From assembly GCA_003175865.1 (NCBI GenBank), contig PSRF01000368.1, positions 1 to 5,323 of the forward strand: a stretch of DNA of 5,323 bases, in the 5' to 3' direction. Positions 1 through 5,323 of this stretch are shown here, piece after piece. The notes below the pieces were generated by a model. It had not been told where the DNA came from and ran no database searches. It saw nothing but the letters and a program-made list of their open reading frames with translations. A program made the position numbers and the translations under genes. Source of the stretch: Blastocatellia bacterium. GTDB lineage: Bacteria > Acidobacteriota > Blastocatellia > Pyrinomonadales > Pyrinomonadaceae. Position 1 is the stretch's first letter. Each line of letters starts with the position of its first letter.

Positions 1-1
1 T

Positions 2-1129
2 ATCGATTACGGCGCAAAAATCACAGGGAAGATCGGTCGATACAATGTTGGATTTCTCCAAGTACAGACAAGGAAACTTGGAACTTCCACATCGGGATTT
101 GGAATTCCTCGTCAACAGTTTACTGTCGCGCGGGTCAAACGAGACATACTCAAGCGCTCTTACATTGGTGCAATGTTTGTTAATCGGCAGGGCGCGAATT
201 CTGCTACGGGAAACAAATACAACCGCGGTGCTGGCGTGGATGCCGAGTTCAATCTCACGGATCACTATCAACTTAAAGCTTTTCTCATGGGAACAGCGAC
301 ACCTGGTGTGCGATCAAGTTTTTTATCGGGTCGAGTTGATTCGCGTTATGAGAACGACCTGTGGCGGTTCATCGGCGTTTATGAGGACATTGGTTCTAAC
401 TTCAATCCCGAAGTTGGTTTCGTCGAACGAAATGCGCTTCATCAGTACTTTGGACAGGCAGCTTATAAACCTCGACCGCGCTTTATCCCTCACGTTCAGC
501 AGATGGAGTTTGAAACCCAACTCGAGTACTACACGGATCGAAATTGGCGGTTGAGTACAAGGCAAGGCGAACTGTCGTGGGATACAGTATTCAAAAACTC
601 ATCCGATCTATTTTTTCGGCCGATCGAATATGTTACTGATGTCTTGACTGAACCTTTTGAGATCAGACCTGGGATAAAGATCCCGCCTGGTACGTACAAT
701 TTCAACAGACCACGCGTTTCCTACACCAGCGACAGCAGCAAGAGACTAGTGCTTACCGGGAGATACAAATGGGGTAACTTCTATTCTGGAAAGAGGGATG
801 AAATCAGTGGGGAAGCGACATTCCGGCCTAATGCACACCTATTGTTTGACTTCACTGATAGTTTCAACAACGTCCGTCTCCTGCAGGGAAACTTCACAAC
901 GAATCTTATAACTGGAAGAGTTGACTACAACTTCTCGCGCAAGTTGCTCACGTCCGCGCTGATGCAGATCAATTCTGCAGCGCGACTCTCGGCTATCAAT
1001 GTGCGACTGCGCTACATCTATCGACCTAACAGTGATCTCTTCGTTATTTACAATCAGACGACGGGCGTCGGACTAGAACGCCCTTCGTATAGTTTTCAGA
1101 TCAAACTCACTCGAGACTTTACGTTCTGA
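2..1129 (+). CDS. DUF5916-family outer-membrane beta-barrel protein, C-terminal part (5' end outside window)
   Basis: The reading frame is open from the left edge to the TGA at 1127-1129 and gives 375 visible residues. The ATG at 173 lies inside a conserved stretch, so it is not the true start; the gene begins upstream. The early segment 'GKIGRYNVGFLQVQT', then 'FTVARVKRDILKRSYIGAMF', and later 'DIGSNFNPEVGFVERN' (about visible residues 130-144) match my memory of DUF5916, which usually follows a CBM9-like carbohydrate-binding domain in proteins of roughly 700-850 residues. The signal peptide and CBM9-like part would then lie off-window. The rest alternates polar and hydrophobic residues, with aromatic-rich strands such as 'LRYIYRPNSDLFVIYNQ', and ends 'KLTRDFTF', a typical barrel terminus with final Phe. 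It probably sits in the outer membrane. Substrate and activity are unknown; a glycan role is only suggested by the usual partner domain. Family assignment is fairly sure, function is not. Confidence 0.85.
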   Translation: MDYGAKITGKIGRYNVGFLQVQTRKLGTSTSGFGIPRQQFTVARVKRDILKRSYIGAMFVNRQGANSATGNKYNRGAGVDAEFNLTDHYQLKAFLMGTATPGVRSSFLSGRVDSRYENDLWRFIGVYEDIGSNFNPEVGFVERNALHQYFGQAAYKPRPRFIPHVQQMEFETQLEYYTDRNWRLSTRQGELSWDTVFKNSSDLFFRPIEYVTDVLTEPFEIRPGIKIPPGTYNFNRPRVSYTSDSSKRLVLTGRYKWGNFYSGKRDEISGEATFRPNAHLLFDFTDSFNNVRLLQGNFTTNLITGRVDYNFSRKLLTSALMQINSAARLSAINVRLRYIYRPNSDLFVIYNQTTGVGLERPSYSFQIKLTRDFTF

Positions 1130-1182
1130 ATTGACTAGAAGGAATACCGTAAGAGGACAGTAGCAACATTTGCGTGTAGGTA

Positions 1183-4100
1183 GTGAAACTTTGGAATGCG
1201 TTTGTTGAAGCAATGAGGCAAATTCTAAAATGGACGCCAATGCCACTTAGAAAAATATTTAGGCTTGGAGTAGTTACGAAGATCATTGGAGGCCTAATTC
1301 TACTTTGCGCACTGGTCGCACAGGTGTCAGGTCAAACGTCTTCATTGCGAGGTTTGGTCACCGATCAGAACGGAGCGATCGTCGTTGGCGCCAAGGTTAC
1401 GGTTCATGGACCGTCTGGTCTTGTAAAAACAACGACAACTGATAGCGGTGGTTCCTACTCGTTCGCCAATCTCCCTCAAGGTGATTTCACCGTCGAAGCG
1501 TCTGCGCCAAGTCTGGTACTTCAAAAGCCGGTGAACATCGCCTTGCGCTCAGGAAGTCAGGTTCTAAATCTTCAATTAGCTGTCTTCATCCCCGAGCAAA
1601 AAATCACCGTAGAAGAGAACAATCGGACTGCAGTCAGTACCGACTCCGGCGCGAACGCAAGCGCTCAGGTTTTGCGTGGTGCTGATCTCGACGCCCTTGG
1701 TGATAGCCCTGAAGATCTTCAGGAAGCCTTGCTGGCCCTCGCGGGTCCATCGGCTGGGCCAACGGGCGGACAGATTTTCATCGATGGATTTAGTGGCGGT
1801 CAGCTTCCGTCGAAGAATTCAATTCGCGAGATCAGAATCAATCAGAACCCTTTCTCGCCTGAATACGATAAATTAGGCTTCGGCCGGATCGAGATTTTGA
1901 CGAAGCCGGGCTCAGGCAAGTTTGGCGGCTCAGCCTATTACAACTTCGGCGATCAGTTCTGGAATTCGCGTAATCCTTACGCGGCCAAAAAGGCTCCGTT
2001 CACGCTGCATGAATACGGAGGCAACATCACTGGGCCACTCAATAAGCGAGCGTCTTTTTTTCTGGATGTGCGTCGAGACGATATTGACAACGGCTCAATT
2101 GTGAATGCTGTCGTGCTCGATCCGCAGACACTGGTTGTGACTCCCTTTACTGATACACCAGTCACGCCACAAAAGCGGTTTGGTTTCAATCCACGCATCG
2201 ATTATCAAATCAACCAGCGTCACACACTGATTGCTCGTTACGCTTTTACTCATAGCGATATTAGCGACGCAGGAATTGGTGCTTTCAACCTGCGTTCGCG
2301 CGCCATCGAACTATTGAACACCAGCCATACATTGCAACTGACGGAAACCGCGGTCATCAATCCGACAACGATTAATGAGACTCGCTTCCAATTTAGCCAT
2401 TATAAAAACGAGATCGTTCCGAACAGCCCCGATCCAGCGCTCCTGGTCTTGGGATCATTCAATGGGGGCGGCGCACAAACTGGTCACGCGTTAAGCAATC
2501 AGAATAGTCTTGAGTTGCAGAACAATACTTCGATTGCAGCCAGTCAGCACTTTTGGAGATTTGGAGTTCGGTTACGGAATGACAGTGTGCATAACGTTTC
2601 GCCGCAGAACTTTGGAGGAACGTTTACCTTTAGCGGCGGCAATACACTCGCGCCCGTCGTCATCGATCCTACGTCATGTACGTTGCCATCGAATGCGGCG
2701 TTTGCTTCGATCACTTCAATCGAAAAATATCGTCGCACATTGCTTTTCCAGCAACTCGGTTGTACCTCAGCACAGATCCGTGTTCTCGGAGGAGGCGCAA
2801 CTCAATTCACCATTAGCGACGGTGATCCATCTATCTCAGGAAGGCAGTTTGATCTCGGGCTGTTTGTCAGCGATGACTGGCGAGTCAGGCCAGGGTTTAC
2901 TCTGAACTTGGGCTTGCGCTATGAGACGCAGAGCAACATCCATGATTGGAAAGATTTTGCACCACGTCTCGCTCTCGCGTGGGCACCGGGTGCGACGGCG
3001 AAGACGACTAAGTTGAAAACAGTGATTCGCGCTGGGTTTGGAATCTTTTACGATCGTTTTCCGTTGGCCAGCACGCTAACGGCGGAACGCTACAATGGTG
3101 TTGTCCAGCAGCAGTATGTGGTTACTAACCCCGATTTCTTCCCGGTCGTTCCGCCGATCCCGGTAATAGCCGCATTTCAGACACAGCAGACAATTCAACA
3201 GATTAGTTCCACAATGCGCGCGCCCTACTTGATGCAATCGGCGGCCAGCATCGAACGCCAGTTGCCGCACAACACCACACTTGCGATCACCTATGCCAAC
3301 GCGCATGGACTTCACCAGTTCCGCTCGCAAGATATCAACGCTCCGTTGCCTGGAACTTTCAATCTGCTCGTCCCTGGCAGCGGCGTGTTTCCTCTCGGGA
3401 AATCTGGTCCGGTTTTCCTTATGGAGTCATCAGGTCTTTACAACCAGAATCAATTTATTGCGTTCATGAATTCGCGATACAACAAACAACTTTCGTTTTC
3501 GGCGTCATATGTTTTGAACACTGCCCGCAGTAATACCGACGGACTCGGCACTTTTCCCGGCAAGCCGTACGACTTCACTGGTGAATATGGTCCAGCGGCA
3601 ACTGACGTACGTCATCGCTTTACCTTCAACGGCACGATCAATACCAGGTGGAACTTTCGCCTGAGTCCCTTCGTCGTGGTCCAATCAGGTCCGCCATTCG
3701 ACATCATCATCGGTCGCGACATCTATGGAACCACACTGTTCAATGCGCGACCGGGAATTGCGAGTGATTCAACCAAACCAGGTCTGATTCAAACGAAGTA
3801 CGGCTTACTCGATCCGAATCCGAATGCGAGTCAGCCGCTACTCAGTCGTAACTTTGGACGTGGTCCAGGGCAATTGATGTTGAATCTGCGAGTGCAGAAG
3901 ATTTTCGAATTTGGCAGAGGAGAGAATTCGGGCGCCGCATCTACAGGACAACCTGGTAGCGGCCCACGTGGTGGCACACCAGGAGTCTTTACACCTGCCG
4001 GCGGAATAGGTGGACCAGCATCATCGTCCGCGGGACATCGATATAGCCTTAGTATCTCGATGTCGATTCGCAACATCATCAACCACACGAACCCTGGACC

Positions 4101-4227
4101 AATCATCGGCAACATCACGTCGCCGCTGTTTGGTCAGGCGAACCAGCCCTCAGACGCGGGCGGTTTTGGCTTCTCGGAATCAGCCAACAACCGTCGCTTC
4201 GAATTGCAAACCCGGTTGACGTTCTAA
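1183..4227 (+). CDS. TonB-dependent receptor-like (Oar-type) outer-membrane protein with N-terminal CarboxypepD_reg domain
   Basis: This is a large outer-membrane barrel of 1014 residues from the GTG at 1183, ending at TAA 4225-4227. A stop at 1177-1179 bounds the frame. In-frame ATGs at 1213 and 1240 are alternatives; starting at 1240 gives a neat signal peptide ('MPLRKIFRLG' plus a hydrophobic core) cut near Gly50-Gln51, and no start has a good Shine-Dalgarno. Domains, numbered from 1183: signal to about 50; carboxypeptidase-regulatory-like beta-sandwich about 54-134 ('LRGLVTDQNGAIVVGAKV', 'GSYSFANLPQGDFTVEA'); possible TonB-box-like 'ITVEE' 141-145; plug about 170-246 ('QIFIDGFSGGQLPS', 'SIREIRINQNPFSPEYDK', 'GRIEILTKPGSGKFGG'); barrel about 247-1014, closing 'RRFELQTRLTF' with a terminal Phe. 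'YRRTLLFQ...LGGG' (about 520-538) and a Gly/Pro-rich insert (911-951) recall Acidobacteriota homologues. Such receptors import bulky substrates using TonB energy; the substrate here cannot be read from sequence. No frameshift is seen. Confidence 0.9.
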   Translation: MKLWNAFVEAMRQILKWTPMPLRKIFRLGVVTKIIGGLILLCALVAQVSGQTSSLRGLVTDQNGAIVVGAKVTVHGPSGLVKTTTTDSGGSYSFANLPQGDFTVEASAPSLVLQKPVNIALRSGSQVLNLQLAVFIPEQKITVEENNRTAVSTDSGANASAQVLRGADLDALGDSPEDLQEALLALAGPSAGPTGGQIFIDGFSGGQLPSKNSIREIRINQNPFSPEYDKLGFGRIEILTKPGSGKFGGSAYYNFGDQFWNSRNPYAAKKAPFTLHEYGGNITGPLNKRASFFLDVRRDDIDNGSIVNAVVLDPQTLVVTPFTDTPVTPQKRFGFNPRIDYQINQRHTLIARYAFTHSDISDAGIGAFNLRSRAIELLNTSHTLQLTETAVINPTTINETRFQFSHYKNEIVPNSPDPALLVLGSFNGGGAQTGHALSNQNSLELQNNTSIAASQHFWRFGVRLRNDSVHNVSPQNFGGTFTFSGGNTLAPVVIDPTSCTLPSNAAFASITSIEKYRRTLLFQQLGCTSAQIRVLGGGATQFTISDGDPSISGRQFDLGLFVSDDWRVRPGFTLNLGLRYETQSNIHDWKDFAPRLALAWAPGATAKTTKLKTVIRAGFGIFYDRFPLASTLTAERYNGVVQQQYVVTNPDFFPVVPPIPVIAAFQTQQTIQQISSTMRAPYLMQSAASIERQLPHNTTLAITYANAHGLHQFRSQDINAPLPGTFNLLVPGSGVFPLGKSGPVFLMESSGLYNQNQFIAFMNSRYNKQLSFSASYVLNTARSNTDGLGTFPGKPYDFTGEYGPAATDVRHRFTFNGTINTRWNFRLSPFVVVQSGPPFDIIIGRDIYGTTLFNARPGIASDSTKPGLIQTKYGLLDPNPNASQPLLSRNFGRGPGQLMLNLRVQKIFEFGRGENSGAASTGQPGSGPRGGTPGVFTPAGGIGGPASSSAGHRYSLSISMSIRNIINHTNPGPIIGNITSPLFGQANQPSDAGGFGFSESANNRRFELQTRLTF
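1240..1332 (+). other. Signal peptide coding segment of the TonB-dependent receptor
   Basis: Residues 20-50 of the longest frame begin Met-Pro-Leu-Arg-Lys, continue with a basic n-region (R23, K24, R27, K33), then a hydrophobic core around residues 34-46, and end 'AQVSG' before Gln51. This is a conventional Sec signal peptide of 31 residues if translation starts at the ATG at 1240. If the GTG at 1183 is used, the n-region is 19 residues longer, which is unusual but not impossible. Cys42 lies in the core without a good lipobox, so a lipoprotein is unlikely. Confidence 0.6.
3913..4035 (+). other. Gly/Pro/Ser-rich low-complexity insert in the receptor barrel
   Basis: Residues 911-951 are dominated by Gly, Pro, Ser, Ala and Thr (for example 'STGQPGSGPRGGTPG'). 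They interrupt two clear barrel strands, 'LMLNLRVQKIFEF' before and 'HRYSLSISMSIRNIINH' after. The segment is probably a disordered loop near the C-terminus of the barrel. I recall similar glycine-rich inserts at the same point in acidobacterial receptors of this type. Whether it faces outside or the periplasm cannot be settled from sequence alone. Confidence 0.6.
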
Positions 4228-4229
4228 GC

Positions 4230-4235
4230 GGTGAT
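4230..4235 (+). promoter_or_regulatory. Likely ribosome binding site of the DMT transporter gene
   Basis: GGTGAT matches the 3' half of the extended anti-Shine-Dalgarno complement (GGAGGTGATC). Aligned that way it places the core about 9 nt before the ATG at 4241. It lies in the 13-nt gap after the receptor stop and supports 4241 as the start. An ATG at 4234 is in a different frame and does not lead into the transporter. Confidence 0.4.
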
Positions 4236-4240
4236 GAGAA

Positions 4241-5320
4241 ATGAACCCTCGTTTGATCAGCTCAAACGAAAACATAAACAAAGGTCCTGCCTTTGCGCTC
4301 GTTGCTGCAGTGCTCTTTGGACTGAGCACCCCGCTAGCGAAACTTCTTCTTGGTCAGCTTGAGCCGATTCTTTTAGCTGCATTGCTGTATCTGGGATCGG
4401 GAATTGGCCTTACGGCGTGGATAATCTTGCGCCGATCCATTGCTGGAGAGAAACCACGCGAGGCCAGACTGAAGGGAATTGATCTGCCATGGCTTGGAAG
4501 CGCAATTCTATCGGGAGGAATCATTGGACCGGTGCTTTTGCTGGTTGGCCTTCGCATCACTCCGGCATCGTCCGCGTCGCTTTTGTTAAACCTCGAAGGA
4601 GTATTCACAGCGCTTGTCGCCTGGTTTGTCTTTAAGGAAAACTTCGATGGGCGCATCGCACTGGGAATGGTGGCGATCATTGCGGGCGGAGCTGTTCTCT
4701 CATGGGCCGGAAGACCAGAGATTGGAATTCCCTGGGGACCGATTTTCATCTCAGGCGCGTGTTTGGCTTGGGCCATCGACAATAATCTCACGCGCCGAGT
4801 GTCTTCAGGAGACCCGATACAAATCGCAGCCGCGAAGGGACTGATCGCTGGAAGTGTTAACCTCATCATCGCTCTTGCGATTGGCGCGGCAATACCAAAT
4901 ATAAGGACTACATCAGAAGCAGCTTTCGTTGGTCTCCTAAGTTACGGCATCAGTTTGACGCTCTTTGTGCTTGCTCTCAGATATATCGGCACCGCGCGAA
5001 CGGGAGCTTACTTTTCGACTGCTCCATTCATCGGCACGCTATTGTCACTAATGATTTTCAAAGACCGAGTCTCGTTAGCTTTTATTGCGGCAGCTGTATT
5101 AATGCTCATAGGCATTTGGCTGCATTTAACTGAACGGCACGAGCACGGCCATCTGCACAAAGAAATGGAACATGAACACCGTCACAACCACGACGAACAT
5201 CATCGGCATCATGTCGAGCCAGAGTTGCTAGCGCAGACGCACACGCACATGCATAAACATGAAAGGCTGCGCCACAGTCATCCTCACTATCCCGACATTC
5301 ACCACCGCCATAGCCACTAG
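4241..5320 (+). CDS. EamA/DMT-family inner-membrane transporter with His-rich C-terminal tail
   Basis: The protein has 359 residues and ends at TAG 5318-5320. Two EamA repeats are visible, roughly residues 16-155 and 165-296, with ten predicted membrane helices near 17-37, 41-63, 83-104, 109-131, 138-155, 165-183, 195-215, 227-247, 251-273 and 278-296. The basic loop 64-78 (RR...K.R..R.K) is cytoplasmic by the positive-inside rule, which places both termini inside, as in known ten-helix DMT proteins. Telling stretches are 'SLLLNLEGVFTALVAWFVFK' (113-132), 'AIDNNLTRRVS' (178-188) and 'GTARTGAYFSTAPFIGT' (250-266). The tail after residue 299 has 23 His in 60 residues and no Cys, suggesting metal binding. 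DMT members move small metabolites, amino acids or nucleotide sugars; the substrate here is unknown, and a metal role is inference. The ATG is 13 nt past the receptor stop, so co-transcription is likely. Family assignment is firm. Confidence 0.93.
   Translation: MNPRLISSNENINKGPAFALVAAVLFGLSTPLAKLLLGQLEPILLAALLYLGSGIGLTAWIILRRSIAGEKPREARLKGIDLPWLGSAILSGGIIGPVLLLVGLRITPASSASLLLNLEGVFTALVAWFVFKENFDGRIALGMVAIIAGGAVLSWAGRPEIGIPWGPIFISGACLAWAIDNNLTRRVSSGDPIQIAAAKGLIAGSVNLIIALAIGAAIPNIRTTSEAAFVGLLSYGISLTLFVLALRYIGTARTGAYFSTAPFIGTLLSLMIFKDRVSLAFIAAAVLMLIGIWLHLTERHEHGHLHKEMEHEHRHNHDEHHRHHVEPELLAQTHTHMHKHERLRHSHPHYPDIHHRHSH
5138..5317 (+). other. Histidine-rich putative metal-binding tail of the DMT transporter
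   Basis: Residues 300-359 carry 23 histidines, mostly in alternating blocks: HEHGHLH (300-306), HEHRHNH (311-317), HHRHH (320-324), HTHMHKH (334-340), HSHPH (345-349) and HHRHSH (354-359). A nine-residue spacer, 325-333, lacks His. His codons are mixed (13 CAC, 10 CAT), so this is not a simple recent triplet expansion. By the predicted topology the tail is cytoplasmic. Clusters like this commonly bind Ni, Zn, Co or Cu; which metal, if any, is not shown by the sequence. Confidence 0.85.
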
Positions 5321-5323
5321 ACG

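Noticed and set aside
45..554. 169-codon + strand open frame near the left edge
   Set aside because: It overlaps the DUF5916 gene in another frame. Its product shows no family features, while the other frame carries conserved DUF5916 motifs through the same bases.
1124..1140. TTCT...AGAA inverted repeat after the DUF5916 stop as a terminator
   Set aside because: The stem is only four AT-rich pairs and no T-run follows, so it cannot be called an intrinsic terminator.
1131..1160. TTGACT at 1131-1136 as a possible -35 box for the receptor
   Set aside because: No acceptable -10 hexamer is found 16-19 nt downstream; the bases there are AGAGGACAG-like, so a promoter call is not supported.
1294..1320. 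Cys42 in the receptor signal sequence as a lipoprotein cysteine
   Set aside because: The preceding residues are Ile-Leu-Leu rather than a lipobox such as L-[AS]-[GA], and a Sec cleavage site at 'VSG' fits better.
3831..4118. 95-codon antisense open frame opposite the receptor's 3' part
   Set aside because: Its Pro/Gly-rich product mirrors the receptor's low-complexity insert read on the other strand; nothing supports a gene.
4354..4869. 171-codon antisense open frame within the transporter gene
   Set aside because: It lies opposite clear EamA coding sequence, and its product is a Ser/Pro/Arg-rich translation without recognisable domains, as expected of a shadow frame.
5138..5317. CAC/CAT-rich end of the transporter as a DNA repeat or CRISPR-like array
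   Set aside because: The bases encode an in-frame His-rich peptide with irregular spacing and mixed codons, without identical repeat units or spacers.

Overview
The window holds three genes on the + strand, packed head to tail. They are the 3' part of a DUF5916-type outer-membrane barrel protein (2-1129), a complete TonB-dependent-receptor-like protein with an N-terminal carboxypeptidase-regulatory-like domain (1183-4227), and a complete ten-helix EamA/DMT-family transporter with a strongly histidine-rich C-terminal tail (4241-5320). I see no RNA gene, mobile element, CRISPR array, or clear promoter or terminator. The other open frames on both strands are shadows of these three genes.

The first two proteins end in phenylalanine after an amphipathic strand, as outer-membrane beta-barrels usually do, so the host is Gram-negative (diderm). 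The receptor's family features are a CarboxypepD_reg domain fused to a large Oar-like barrel, a 'YRRTLLFQ...LGGG' insertion, and a Gly/Pro-rich insert just before the last strands. This combination, a DUF5916 neighbour and moderate GC are what I associate with Acidobacteriota, perhaps a Blastocatellia-like lineage. That placement is an inference from remembered family distribution, not a search result.

The gaps are 53 nt (1130-1182) and 13 nt (4228-4240), with no convincing terminator or promoter in either. The genes could therefore be co-transcribed, and the receptor-transporter junction is the tightest. One reading is an envelope uptake or export set: the receptor at the outer membrane, the DMT transporter at the inner membrane, and the His-rich tail binding a transition metal in the cytoplasm. 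The substrate is unknown. The tailed DMT architecture is, as far as I recall, widespread but functionally uncharacterised. I do not see a clearly new multi-gene system. The most noteworthy element is the His-rich tail and its possible link to the adjacent receptor.
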